Shown here: one piece after another, positions 12,245 through 23,094 of the stretch
Layout of the letters: every line of letters starts with the position of its first letter
Position numbering within the stretch: position 1 is the stretch's first letter
DNA from: Eulemur rufifrons
Lineage: Eukaryota; Chordata; Mammalia; Primates; Lemuridae
Reading direction: 5' to 3'
DNA length: 64,000 bases
Assembly: GCF_041146395.1 (NCBI RefSeq)
Contig: NC_090996.1
Coordinates: 31,954,738-32,018,737, forward strand
The notes under the pieces: generated by a model
Seen by the model: only the letters and a program-made list of their open reading frames with translations
Databases searched by the model: none
Told to the model about the DNA's origin: nothing
Made by a program: the position numbers and the translations under genes

Positions 12245-12745
12245 GACTCTCACTCATTGATCATTCATTCACTGGTTCTTTTGGTAGGTAACGAGTGCCG
12301 AGAAATTTGTTAAACACTGAGTAACTAAAGATGTACTAATGGGTTTCAGAAGTTAGTAAGATTTGGGGAGAGGAAATATTCCAGACATAGGAACAGCCTG
12401 TGCAAAAACTCTGCTATGGAAGGAGGCAAGATACCTACAAGGGACTGAAAGACCAGCATGGCCAGAATATGGGGAAGAGGCAGAGAAAGGAGAGGCAGGA
12501 GCTGGGAGAGGTGAGCAGGGGCCAGCGAGGTCCTATGGAGGAATGTGGTCCTGATTTTTTGAAAGAAGTTTGATCTTGAGCCTCCAAAGTGATTCAGATC
12601 AAAGTCATCAACCTGATCACATCTGCATGTCGGAACATCGTTTTCGCTGCCGTGTGGAGAACAGACTGGAGCTGACCCAGGGTGGCCACAGGGAGATGGT
12701 GAGTGGTCAGAGAAGAAATGCAGGCAGGAGAAGATGGGGTGGTGA
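12245..12745 (-). mobile_element. L2 LINE fragment, antisense
   Basis: Reads as the complement of L2: 'gaaatattccagacatagg', 'aacagcctgtgcaaaaac', 'ccagcatggccagaatatg' and 'cgctgccgtgtggagaac'. In sense these are the L2 'ctgcctggaatg' and 'tttgcacatgctgttcc' segments. Frames of 139 to 142 codons here are by-products of the repeat. Confidence 0.65.
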
Positions 12746-13365
12746 ATGGGTCCTGGGGGAGATGGACAATTCACAAAAGTGGCAGAAGTCAGAATCTCTC
12801 CACCACGTGTTCAAGAGACTGGTGTATTTACCATTCTGGAAAAGGAGACCAAAGGGGAGAAGCAGCAGATGCCACCATTTCTTCATTCAAAGTAAAGAAA
12901 GCAAGGAGAAAGTTGGAGCCCAGGAACGTGTCCTGTGGACAGAAGCCATCTTGATCGATGCCCTTCAGATCTTCATCAACATAAATTAAACTGTCATTGG
13001 TTAATGTGAATTTTACAGAAACCAGCAGAGCAGAGTTTGGGATCCAAATCCCCAAGAGATACAAGACAGAGAAAGAGCTAGGGACATAAGGGACCATAAG
13101 CTATAAGCCCCTTTGAATTCAAAGGAGTCTTGGGGAAGTCTTTGAATCCCCGACAAGCAATGGATTTGGGCTTAAGGACCAGCCCTGCCTAGGTGTCTAG
13201 GGCCAGCAAAGCCTCCCGAGGCCTCCCCCAAGCCTTATCCCTCTCTATAGCTCTAAACCCAGCACCGCATCTGACACTCATAAGGGACCTTTAGTGCTTT
13301 GTGGCTTATGGCAGAGATCAAATAAATGCCCAGTTAGATCTGTCAGTGGAACACAAAGGAAGTTA
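12746..13365. other. Single-copy sequence
   Basis: No gene or repeat recognised. Overlapping frames of 83 to 89 codons on both strands lack any family resemblance. Confidence 0.4.
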
Positions 13366-13382
13366 AAAAATAGGTATCTGTA

Positions 13383-13914
13383 CTCGAATGGTTATAACAG
13401 CACAACTCACAATTGCAAAGATGTGGAAACAACCCAAGTGCCCATCAATGCATGAGTGGATTAATAAAATGTGGTCTATGTATACCATGGAGTTCTACTC
13501 AGCCACAAAAAACAATGGTGATGGTGAACTAGCACCTCTTGTACTCTCCTGGATACAGCTGGAGCCCATTCTACTAAGTGAAGTATCCCAAGAATGGAAA
13601 AACAAGCACCACATGTACTCACCATCAAACTGGCACTAACTGACCAATACTTATGTGCACATGTGGAAGCAGCATTCATCAGGTGTCGGGCAGTTGTCAG
13701 GGGAGGAGGGGATGGGCATATTCATATCTAATGGGTGTGGTGCGCTGTCTGGGGGATGGGCACGCTTCCAGCTCTGACTCGGGCAGTGCAAAGGCAATAT
13801 ATGTAATCTAAACATTTGCACCCCTGTAATATTTTGAAATACAAAAAAAAATAAAATGTCAAAGAAATAAAAAAAAATAATAAAATTGGACATACAGCCC
13901 CCTCAAAAAAAACC
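13383..13914 (+). mobile_element. 5'-truncated L1 (strepsirrhine type), 3' end with ORF2 tail
   Basis: The ORF2 C-terminus reads in frame from about 13388 to a stop at 13639, with 'TIAKMWKQPKCPSMHEWINK' and the end 'SPSNWH'. The 3' UTR follows, containing 'gggcagttgtcaggggagg' and ending 'cccctgtaatattttgaaat' before an A-rich tail (13840-13914). An imperfect 17 bp target duplication flanks it (13366-13382 and 13915-13931, core 'ggtatct'). A short in-frame insertion (GDGE region) distinguishes it from the copy at 4 kb. Truncated and not mobile. Confidence 0.9.
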
Positions 13915-13931
13915 AAAAATTGGTATCTATA

Positions 13932-14931
13932 AAGGTAAATGAGCTAATCCTCAACAAAAACAAATAAATAAGCGGAAGGCTCTCCTAGAGCTAAAGGAAT
14001 TTATCTGAAGATCAGGTTCTCCGAGGTGGCTGAGATCCAAATGCGTTTCAGATGCAGGAGGTGTGGCCCCAGCAGCAGTGTTTCCCATTGCCGTCCGATG
14101 TCAGGGCAGATGATCCTCTGGAAAAGTGGGGAGAAAATAGAAATACCGCTCCCAGGTTGACAGGAGGCAAATCTAGCCTTTCTCCCATTAAAAGCATTTC
14201 TGGCTCAGTAAGAAATCCTCTCAAAAGAAGAAGCTACTTAGGCAAAGCCATCCCTGAGAACGCAGAGGGCCCGCGCAGGCATTCTCATTCACCTGACTTC
14301 CCGCAGAACCCCGGCCCATTGAAATAATTGCTTCTCATGCCCCAGAGCAAAGGAACCGCTCTCCTGCTCTAAATCATCCCTTTTTCTCTTTAGCTCATGA
14401 TTGGCTTTCCCTGTGATGCATGTTGTGTTTGCGAGCACGAAGGAAATTGTATAAAAACAAATTGCTTTGTACTGTACCACGAATGTCTGGAAATACTAAA
14501 TAGATGGGCAAAACACCAGCCCGGCCACTTGCAGCTCTGCGAGTTAATGGATGGGATTGAAAAGTTTTAGCTGCTTCAATATGATGAATGCCCTTCGTTT
14601 CCAACACACAGGAGATTCTTTTTTTTTTTTTTTAAACATGGTATGAATTATTATTAAAAGTAATGAACGACTTTGCGTGGTAACCCAAAGCAAGGACAGG
14701 ATAAATAGATGATTTTTGGAGTGTTTGTTTTTCACTCCTTCCACTCACAGCTCACGATTTCCTCCTTCGTTCCCTCGGCTACCAAAAAAAAAAGTCTTTG
14801 GAAATTTTTCAAACTAAATCCCATCGTAATGGACATTCACGACTGATCATGGATCGGCGCCATCATTCAACATAAACACTAAATCCTCGTCATTTGTCAC
14901 AAATTCATTGGATCACAGATGTGATCATTGC
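13932..14931. other. Single-copy block, candidate conserved noncoding sequence
   Basis: No transposon recognised over 1 kb. The 14800-14931 part is dense in factor-like words ('gactgatcatggatcggc', 'aacataaacact', 'aaattcattggatca'). Simple T and A runs sit at 14618-14632 and 14784-14792. No credible coding frame. Confidence 0.35.
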
Positions 14932-15115
14932 TTTAACAAATATGTAGGGAACGTCTGTTACAGGCCTAGTACCATTTTAGGGACAAGGGACTTAGCGATG
15001 AAGAGAACAAGGTCCCTGTCTAAATAGCATTTATATCCTAATGGGAGGAAGCAAGTTAATATGTAACATGCTAAATAAGGTAAGAGCCAAGGAAAAAAAT
15101 AAAACAGGGAATCTA
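14932..15115 (-). mobile_element. L2 LINE fragment, antisense
   Basis: 'aacaaatatgtagggaac', 'gcctagtaccattttag', 'gaacaaggtccctgtct' and 'tatcctaatgggaggaag' are the reversed L2 3' end, in which the last two complement 'gggcagggac' and 'cccactagaatgtaagc'. Confidence 0.65.
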
Positions 15116-15872
15116 GCACTGGGATTGCTGGGCCCTAAGATAGCCAGTTGCTTTTTATTATATAAAGTGATTAGAGAAACTGCTATAAACTCTCAATTTC
15201 ACCTTACCCATCTGTGATACCGCTAGCTCATTCTAATGCCTCTCCTCTCCTGAAAGGCAGAGCAGTGAAAGGAAAAATGGTGGGTTTTGGTAAATACAAC
15301 CATGGACTCAAGTGCTGTTTCTGCAATATATTAATTCTGTGCATTTGGACCACTGACATCTTCTCTCTGCCAGTGGTGGAATGGCCAAAATAATGCACAT
15401 CTTACAGGTGGGTTGTAAAGTAAATGAGGGCAGGTGTGCAAAGCACGCACCATTTTGTAAATTTTAGGAAAGGCTAATGTCTTTATTTTGCTTTTTATTT
15501 CTGAACTAAATAACACTTACTTTATAAGAATACAATTCAAACAAATGTATATGCATACACATAATTACATGATTATATATTTAGTATTGCACACATAAAA
15601 ATATTCTCTTGTAAAAATTACATATATTTCCATGTAGACTAACTTGTCTCCCTAAGTAGAAAGAAGCCATAGACTGTTACTTCTTTCTTTTATGTCATAA
15701 AACTCTTGCTTCACAAATTCGTGTTTTGTATGAATTCCACATTTAAGTTTTATCTATACGCTAAAAATAAATTGAATATATTATCAATTGCATGATTTTT
15801 CAAAAACTTAGGATATTTTGGAATTTTTTTAAAGAGTTTGAAAAGGATACTTGAGTATATCAAGGTAATTAG
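15116..15872. other. Single-copy, AT-rich sequence
   Basis: AT-rich text, possibly part of an old L1 near 15500-15650, but not firm enough to assign. No coding frame above 61 codons. Confidence 0.35.
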
Positions 15873-15885
15873 CAGTAAAAGTCTT

Positions 15886-16209
15886 GGCCATGAATGGCGG
15901 CTCATGTCTGTAATCCTAGCATTTTGGGAGGCCGAGGTGAGAGGATTCCTTAAGGCCAGGAGTTTAAGACCAGCCAGAGAAAAAGTGAGACCCCTCCCAA
16001 CCCCCCATCTCTACAAAACAATAGAAAAATTAGCCGGGCAGGGTGGAGCGTACCTGTAGTCCCAGTTACTCAGGAGGCTGAGACAGGAGGATCACTTGAG
16101 CCCAGGAATTTGAAGCAGCAGTGAGCTATGAGGAAGCCACTGCACTCCAGCCTGGGCGACAGAGTGAGACCCTGTCTTATTAAAAAAAAAAAAAAAAAAA
16201 AAAGGAAAA
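15886..16209 (+). mobile_element. Alu SINE, dimeric, J-like, with 13 bp target duplication
   Basis: Both arms are present: 'gtaatcctagcattttggg' on the left, an A-rich linker 'acaaaacaatagaaaaattag', and 'ccagcctgggcgacagag' on the right. An A tail runs 16181-16203. The exact 13-base duplication 'cagtaaaagtctt' flanks it at 15873-15885 and 16210-16222, so ends are secure. Confidence 0.95.
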
Positions 16210-16222
16210 CAGTAAAAGTCTT

Positions 16223-17487
16223 TTTTCCATGTGTTTTATCAACAAGGGACACACATAAACTCACCAAGGAAATCTCAAGCAGTTAAGCTCAACACGGCAC
16301 TCCAGGACCTCCTCCATAGAAAATAAAAATTCTAGGTAAGAAAATAACATTTCTTTCCTTTCCCATCTCTGTGGACCTCTAAATTCTTTGGATTGGAGAT
16401 CCCATTAATCATTCTCTTCTACAAAGTATTGGAAAATAGCAAGCAGAGACAGTGGGTATATCCAAGGCTACACTCGACAATTGGCCCAGAACTCACATGA
16501 CATTTTTTCTCATGGGAAATTCTGTGATTTTCTGCTTAGCTCTCGTTATTAATGCTGGGTTTTCTCTCTGGAGGTGAAGGTGTGTTCTCAAGAGGACTGT
16601 ACCTGCACTCTTTGCAACCTGCAGCTAGAGTATTAGGAACACTTGTATAATCCTAATAAACTATGCAAAACAGTTTACCGACCACTAATGACATACGCCA
16701 AGAAGTAAGCTTTTCTCTAAGGGTTTCTTTTAAAGGAGTTTTGAACAATTTGAGCCTTTAATTCATCCGCATTATTTTAATTCTACGGGGTAGCTTTACC
16801 AACATCATACTTTACCCTTATTAAAAGTTTTCAGAGTGTATTATTTCACGAGTGTTCATATCTGTAAAGGATTTTTTAAAATTATTTTTTATCCACTATC
16901 AAAAGTTGGAAGCACAGAATGGATGATAAATGTGGCTTTGCCCAACTTTTATCTGACAAAACTTCTAAGAGGGGATATGTTAGCATCCTTATCAGCCAAG
17001 TGAATTCTACACTCAAGTCATCGGCAAGGTAAGGATGACAAAAAGTTTTATCTGCTTTGAGTTCTGAAGGGCACTTTCCTGCTTTATTCCGGCTGTTCTA
17101 AACCTGTCTAAAATTCAAGTCAAAATAAGGATGTGTTTGGTTCAGCCTCAGAGAGGCAGAGGTTACTTCAGATATGAATTTGAAAGAGACATCAACAACC
17201 CACGGCATAACATCAGCTATTCCTGCCAGCTGTTCTTCTTTTCCACGAAGAAACCTGCTGAAAGATCCTCATAAAATCAGGAATCAAATCTCAAGATAAG
17301 AGTCTCTTTTCAAGTGCTTGACTTTCAAATACAAGCAAATCCATCTCCGACCATCTCTACGCCCAGCAATGCACAACACAACCGAAATCCATTTTTCCTT
17401 GATCCCCTTCTCACCTGGAGTGTGTGTAGGGCTACAAAAGGGCAGAGAGCTCGCCCCTGCCAGAAGGGATGTTGACTTTCTCCTAGA
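16223..17487. other. Single-copy sequence, no gene seen
   Basis: About 1.26 kb with no recognised transposon. A frame of 106 codons (17284-17604, minus) overlaps the next MIR and has no recognisable domain. Confidence 0.4.
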
Positions 17488-17690
17488 CCTAGGCTCTGTA
17501 CTAAGTGCTGTTTCAATGAAGAACTTAAGCACGTTCTTAATCCTCCAAGAACGGTAGGAGAGTGTCGGTATCATCTCTCTTCTACGGATAAGACAACTAA
17601 ACAAGGAGGAGTTAAATAATTTGGCCGAGTTTACACAGCTTCTAAATAATGGATCTGGAATTTGAACCTAGATGGTCTGACCCCCGCATG
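17488..17690 (-). mobile_element. MIR SINE, antisense
   Basis: 'taggctctgtactaagtgc', 'cgttcttaatcctccaag', 'ctacggataagacaactaaac' (in parts), 'aatttggccgagtttacacag' (in parts) and 'gaatttgaacctagatgg' follow the reversed MIR order. Confidence 0.75.
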
Positions 17691-18414
17691 TCCTATATTT
17701 CGTCACAAGGCTATCTCATCTCCAACAGGGCTCAAAGCAAAGGAAAAATACCTCAAACCACACAAAACTGTATTTTAAAGACCACACCTCCCTCAGAGCA
17801 CTCCCAGCTCGCTCTTTGTTCTTCCCCAGCTCCCAAACTCAAGAGAGCTAAAATGGATCAATTGGTACGAACGGGATGGGTCATCCACACCTGCATTTAG
17901 GAGGGACCTGGCCACGCACGACTGCTTTCTTGCATTCAGAGTGGGCTAGGTTGAGACGCCAACTTGTCTTCTATCAAGCTTCTGTCTGCCCTGCATAATC
18001 AAATAAGTTGTTAAGGTCACCGAGGAACTCTCCAGTGTTGATTAATTCAACATTCACTCATTCTTTCGACAAACAACTGCTGTTTAGTTAGAGGAATGGG
18101 CCACGCAATCGGTGGTAGACTCTTGTCAGTTTTGATGGCTCCACACACTGTCACTGTGTACTGTGAATATATTTTATGATGTTATTTGTGTCAATTTCTG
18201 TGTGAACACAGGAATATAATATTTGCTGATATACAGGGACATCTTGTTTCTCCTTGTTCTCAAGGTACATTTCAGTCTCCTTCACCCAGCCCTCTCTGTG
18301 CCTGTTTTACCCAGCCAGTGTCTATGCGTATGCAAGAAGCTTTCTTCCCGACACCCCCAGACCACCTCAGCTCCTCTGACTTACACCACACTATCCCAGC
18401 AGCTAACATCTTTC
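17691..18414. other. Single-copy sequence
   Basis: No gene recognised. Parts (18230-18414) are C/T-rich and could be a diverged L2 continuing into the next feature, but the match is weak. Confidence 0.35.
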
Positions 18415-18600
18415 TCCTTCACGGCACCTAATGCATTTGTAATTAACTCACACAATTATTCATTTAGTGTCTATTTTCATAGGTAGACTATAAGCTACAT
18501 AGGAAGAAAAGAAGATGCCTATTTGCTCACAGCTATATAGCTATACCTTCAGCACTAAGGATGGTTAGCAGCATATAGTAAGCTCTCAAACACCAGCAGA
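18415..18600 (+). mobile_element. L2 3' end fragment
   Basis: 'atttgtaattaactcacac', 'aggtagactataagctac' and 'agcatatagtaagctctc' line up with the L2 'attgtaattatctg', 'ctagactgtaagctcc' and 'gcacatagtaggtgctc' segments. Confidence 0.55.
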
Positions 18601-19114
18601 TGATGATGATGAGGAGGAGAGGATCAGAAGCATCCACTGTTCGCTGTCCACATCGACTTTACTATTCTACTGCCTTCGTCACAAAGTTTTACATTCCAGG
18701 AAACTCTTGGCCAGAAAGTTAAAAGTCCAAATGAGTTTATCGCTCATTCAAGGAACTTCCTGAAAGACTCAACACATCTTGAAGAGAAAGCATCAAATGA
18801 CCACTTTGACCCCAAGACTCTTTGAACTCCTCATCCCAGTGTCCTTGCCTTGCTCTGTCCACCAATCCTGAACAACTATAGCATGACCTTTACCCAATCC
18901 AGACAGGAGACCAGGTGGAAAGAGGCATCTTATAACCTACTTTCAAATCTCAGTAAGTATCCTGACCTTGTCCATCCTCCGAGACACTGCTAAGATGCCA
19001 TTAAAATACTGTTTTGTGATTCAGGGAAGCAGCAAACTCAGCTTCATCTGACCAAGAAGTAGCTCCGGTGACATACGGGGGAGACAACGTTTGACATGAT
19101 GAACATCCACAACC
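18601..19114. other. Single-copy sequence
   Basis: No gene or confident repeat. It begins with a short GAT/GAG-rich patch (18600-18625). Confidence 0.35.
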
Positions 19115-19205
19115 CCAACACAAGCCCCCATTACGAAGTCACTTCAACTCTCGGCTCAAACATCACATCCTCATAGAGTCCTTCCTTGAGACGCTGTCAA
19201 GACAC
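19115..19205 (+). mobile_element. L2, 5' half of a copy split by insertions
   Basis: 'tctcggctcaaacatcacatc' (in part) and 'gagtccttccttgag' match the L2 'actcagctcaaatgtcacc' and 'ggccttccctgac' segments. The copy resumes at 20277 with 'ctaaaatagtacc', the next part of the consensus, so the 1.07 kb between is inserted. Confidence 0.7.
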
Positions 19206-19388
19206 TGTTAAAATAAAAACTTAAGAAAAATTAAATCTAGCAGAGTTTAATGGAGCAAGGAATGATTCATGAATCGGGCAGCCATCAGAACCAGAAGAGG
19301 TTCAGAGAGCTCTGCTCCTTCAACGTAGGTAGAGGGCATTTATGGTGAGAACATGGAAGTGAGGTGCAGAAACAGCTGGATCAGTTCA
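19206..19388 (+). mobile_element. Old LTR-like repeat, left part
   Basis: Text such as 'gagcaaggaatgattcatg' and 'agaaacagctggatcagttc' resembles a dispersed mammalian repeat whose name I cannot fix. It continues after 20070, and the whole begins with TG (19206) and ends with CA (20276), as an LTR would. It lies inside an L2. Confidence 0.4.
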
Positions 19389-20069
19389 TGAAGCCGCCCC
19401 TTGCACAAATCAATAACGGGGTGCAAGGCGAGAACTGTGGTAAGGGCCTAGTGGAAAATAATGATAATAATTAGTCCCTGTCCCTGTTTGCTTCTCAACA
19501 ACTGCCACTCCGGAGCCACGCAGCTGGTGGTCACAAAGAGAAGTTAAGACACTGTTACCCATAACTGGTGTCCATAAAGATTCCCAACTTTCTCCACAGA
19601 TGATATCACCCTTTATTTTTTTTAATTTCAGCTTATTATGGGGGTACAAAAGTTCAGGTTACATACGTTGCCCATGTACCGCCCTTTTTGAAACCTAGGG
19701 GTAGTTTCTGAGATATCTTCCAGGTCCCGCATTCCAGTGGCACAGCCGACCCACCCAGACCAGCGGCAAACTGATTCAACTGCTCTTGTGACCCCCGACC
19801 CAAGAACCTGGTCAGCAAAGAAAACAATTTCTGCAACCCTACGCTTCTGCCCCAAACACAGCCAATTAGCAGATTCAATTGCCTATGCCAAACTGTCTTT
19901 AAAAACTTTGCCTCCCAAATTCTCAGAGAGGCAGATTTGAGAAATTTCCCCCATCTCCCTGCTTAGCGCTATGCGGAATAAAGACTCTTTCTCTGCTATA
20001 AAACCTGCTGACTTGGCATGTCGGCTGCGTCTTGTGCAGCAGGCAAATGAACCTGGCTGGGCAGCAACA
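19389..20069 (+). mobile_element. Solitary class I ERV-like LTR nested in an older repeat
   Basis: Starts TGAAG and ends AACA. It carries a CCAAT box (19862-19866), an AATAAA signal (19977-19982) followed by 'gactctttctctgct' and a U5-like 3' part, the usual U3-R-U5 order. Flanks read GTTCA on the left and GTGACA on the right, which may be a diverged target duplication. The left part contains a 70 bp L1 stub. No internal viral genes flank it, so it is a solo LTR. The family is not assigned. Confidence 0.55.
19612..19681 (-). mobile_element. Very short L1 3' end stub (strepsirrhine type)
   Basis: A T tail followed by 'gcttattatgggggtacaaa' and 'gttacatacgttgcccatg' is the antisense start of the lineage-specific L1 3' UTR. 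Only about 70 bp were inserted. 'accctttat' on the left and 'gccctttttg' on the right are a plausible imperfect target duplication. Confidence 0.75.
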
Positions 20070-20276
20070 GTGACAGCTCAGCTTCGCCTCGTTTGAACTT
20101 GCCTGGTCCGATCAATTGGTCACCTATGATTGACTGACGCTGGGCTGCTGTGATTGGCAATTCGTCACAAAAGTAAACTCCCAGTTAGTGTACATACTAA
20201 GTTAGGCTGCAGTTCATTAAGAAGGGACTCAAGTACAGAGGCATCCTCAGGCCACATTTAGTTTAATTTATCAACA
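20070..20276 (+). mobile_element. Old LTR-like repeat, right part
   Basis: Resumes the element left at 19388: 'acagctcagcttcgcctcg' (in part), 'ctgctgtgattggcaattc' with a CCAAT box in reverse, and 'cacatttagtttaattt' at the end. Family not assigned. Confidence 0.4.
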
Positions 20277-20505
20277 TTACCTAAAATAGTACCTTCTGGC
20301 CACTTTTATCCCCTTACCCTGATTTCTTGTTCTTTGGAGCCCTTATTATTCGGCATTAGAATAAATATTCACTTGTTTTTGTGTGATAATCTGATTCCTC
20401 TTTAGAATGTAAGTTTTATGAAGGCAGGGACTCCATTCTGTTGGCCAGTGTATCCTCACACCTAGGACAATGTCTGCCACATAGTTGGGACTCAGTTAGT
20501 ACCAA
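20277..20505 (+). mobile_element. L2, 3' half of the split copy
   Basis: 'ctaaaatagtaccttctgg', 'ccttaccctgatttcttg', 'agaatgtaagttttatgaagg' (in part) and 'gccacatagttgggactc' are the L2 3' end in sense. Confidence 0.8.
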
Positions 20506-20594
20506 GGACGATGGAAGCTGCTTGTCTGGGGCTATGTAGGAGAAAACAATGAGGGATGCAAACAGAAGAAAGATTCACGTGTTGATAATGGTCT

Positions 20595-20770
20595 TCATCT
20601 TTCAGATCGCATCTCATTTTATCATTGCAGCACCCTAAAAGTTGGCATATGTTGTTCTGACTTTACAAATGACAGACTTGAGGCTCAGGAAGATTGTGGA
20701 AGACCAGGCAGCACCTGCCATAGACATAGGTCCCCCAGTGAATGCTTTCCACGCTCTGTGTCACCTAGCC
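20595..20770 (-). mobile_element. MIR SINE, antisense
   Basis: 'attgcagcaccctaaaag', 'actttacaaatgacagac', 'ttgaggctcaggaagattg' and 'cacgctctgtgtcacctag' follow the reversed MIR order. Confidence 0.65.
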
Positions 20771-20806
20771 CTAGTATGTCACATGGAGATCAAGAATGAC
20801 TGATTA

Positions 20807-21124
20807 TTGGCCAGGCGTGGTAGCTCACACTTGTAATCCTAGCACTCCGGGATGCCAAGGCGGGAGCATCGCTTGAGGTCAGGAGTTCAAGACCAGCCTG
20901 AGCATGAGTGAGACACACCCCCCCCCCCCCCCCCCGCCATCTCTACAAAAAATAGAAAAAATTAGCTGGGCACGGTGGCAGGCACCTGTAGTCCTAGTTA
21001 CTCAGGAGGCTGAGGTGGGAGGATCCCTTCAGGCCAGGAGTTTGAGGTTACTATGAGCTATGATGACACCAAGGCACTCTAGCCAGGGTGACAGAGTGAG
21101 ACACTCTCTCTCTCTCAAAAAAAG
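20807..21124 (+). mobile_element. Alu SINE with an internal C18 run and a 14 bp target duplication
   Basis: Dimeric Alu starting 'ggccaggcgtggtagctcac' at 20809. In the left arm the usual 'gagaccccgtctc' is expanded into 18 consecutive C (20918-20935). The right arm has the strepsirrhine-type 'tatgagctatgatgac' and ends 'ctctctctctc' plus a short A tail. The duplication 'agaatgactgatta' is exact at 20793-20806 and 21125-21138. Confidence 0.95.
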
Positions 21125-21138
21125 AGAATGACTGATTA

Positions 21139-22326
21139 CTTCCTTTCATAGTTGTCCCAGGTGCCCCAGGAGAGGTTATTCTGCTAAGATTAGAATTAAA
21201 ATGTGCTCAGCTGATGTTTGTAACAGCCAGAGACTCCATGAAAACCCTAAGCAATTTGCATGAGAAGAAGCATCTTTAATTCTCCAGGGGATTGTGATTC
21301 TTAAGAATGAAGACAAAGCCCAGGTTCAGAGTAATCCTCAATCCAAAGGGAATCTTACGCATGGAAAACAGAGGCTTAGTCTCCTGAAATGACCGAGAAA
21401 GAGGGCTGATTCAAACCAGAAAATGAGTCCTGCTTGAAAATGTAGCATTAGAAGTTTGACATGCACTCATATGAATTAAATAAAATACCCAACATTTCAA
21501 AAAACACTTTTGAAAAACTTCCTACATGTTATAGGCAGCCTGGACACATGAGTGCCTTGTTTTTTGTGTGTTTATTTTTTGTTTTTGTTTTGTTTTTTCA
21601 AAGATATCCCATAGGGAGGAAAGGGAGGAAAGAAGGAAGAACAGAAAGAGAGAACAGGAAACATGTTCCACTTCAGGAGGGATAACAGGAGGCTGAGTTA
21701 TGTAGACAATTATCTCAAATCCCCACTTCACTTCTTCAGCGTGGAAAGAGCTTCACTGGAGACCATCTTCCTTTAACAACTGCTGAGCATAATTTAGGGG
21801 GAAAAAATCTACTAATGACCCTCCATTCAAAAGGTTTTAGAAGGAGCTGTGGGTGGCATATTTAAATGATAATGAAATACCACCAGGGTAGGGGAAGAAA
21901 CAGATTACCTAATAGGCAGAGTTTTCTCCATTAATAATGACTTTGAGAGTAAGAATGTCAGAAAATGAGAATAAGAATGAAAAGCCATTTTCCTCCCAAT
22001 TTCTGATGAGATGATCTTTTGTGAAAAGAACAGAGTAGAAGAGGAGGATGAGACCTCAAGACAGACCAGGAGACTCATTTTCCCATCTGCTCACTTGAAA
22101 ATGTCACTTCTCCTTCCTTTTGATAGATTTAAAAGGAAAATCTTTATCGGATAGAAATCTCTGCCAGATACAATTTTGCATGAAAAACCATGGTCTCCTA
22201 AAGGGAAGAGATGAACTTCGGGAGAATCACAAAGCTACAAAAGTTTATAAATGTTCTGTATTCAAAGCACCTGATTTCATCAGCTTTCTCATTAGAAACA
22301 AATGTCCCCATCAATGCAGGCTAAAG
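21139..22326. other. Single-copy sequence, no gene seen
   Basis: About 1.2 kb. Contains a T/G-rich patch (21560-21600) followed by a purine-rich patch (21612-21662). No repeat family or coding segment recognised. Confidence 0.4.
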
Positions 22327-22791
22327 CATGACTCTCATACCCCATGAATACAAAATGTCAAGGTGATTAGCACAGACTAGCCCTTGAGTGGCACATAACA
22401 GAAGCAACCTTGATAAGTTTCCTATCTCCAAATTTGAAGATATGCACAAGAGAGATTTATCAAATACCAAACACATTTCCTGGAAGCATTTGGAGGAATG
22501 AATGTTATATTTGGAACAAATGGATAAGAATGCGCATTCTGAACCCCGGATGTGTATACCTAACCTCTTGTTGGACATCTGTGTGGATGCCTGGCAGCAA
22601 AAGCAACCTAAATTCATTGTCTTCTCCACCCCAAAGCCTCGACCTTGCCTCTCATGATGTTGCTCGTGCACATCCTCAAATTGGGAGACGGGAACTTTAT
22701 CAAGGTTGTTTCTGTTATGCACCACTCATGGGCACGTCTACTCTAATCACCTTGGCATTTTGTATTCATTCGGTGTGAAAGGAATGCCATG
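22327..22791. mobile_element. Element with about 125 bp terminal inverted repeats
   Basis: The left arm (22327-22452) is the reverse complement of the right arm (22663-22791) at roughly 80 percent by eye. Shared words include 'gaatacaaaatg', 'caaggtgattag', 'cataacagaa', 'caaccttgata' and 'aatttga'. About 210 bp lie between the arms with no coding sequence. This fits a non-autonomous DNA transposon with long arms (MuDR-like MITEs have this shape), or two copies of one repeat in opposite orientation. No convincing target duplication was found. Confidence 0.7.
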
Positions 22792-22869
22792 GAAAAACAT
22801 ACAACTCCTCGTTTCCCCTTGTTTTTAATCTCATCTATCCACTTTATGTCAATTCTGCCTGTGGAATAC

Positions 22870-23094
22870 AGCCCAGAACGCATTTACATGTGTCCATCTT
22901 CACTGTGCCAATCCCAGCCCAGACCACCGCCACCTCTCACCAGGAGCTCAGCAACAGATTCCCAAAAGATACCCCCTTACACCTGCTTGGCCCCCAGCCC
23001 CCAACTGCAGCAGAGTGGTCCTTTAAAATGCACAGGGCTTTGATAGTTTTCCAACTTCTCCTTGAATTTAGCACAAAATCCTTAAAACGGCCCA
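22870..23094 (+). mobile_element. L2, 5' part of a copy split by an LTR
   Basis: 'gagtggtcctttaaaatgc' and 'cacaaaatccttaaaacgg' match the L2 'gatctttctaaaatgc' and 'taaagtccaaactccttaac' segments. The copy resumes at 23581 with 'ccctgcaagggcat', which matches 'cctacaaggccctgcat'. Confidence 0.65.

Noticed and set aside
12346..12989. 142-codon minus and 139-codon plus frames
   Set aside because: Both overlap the antisense L2 and each other; they are by-products of the repeat.
22321..22778. 134-codon minus and 122-codon plus frames
   Set aside because: They mirror each other because the element has inverted arms. No transposase resemblance.
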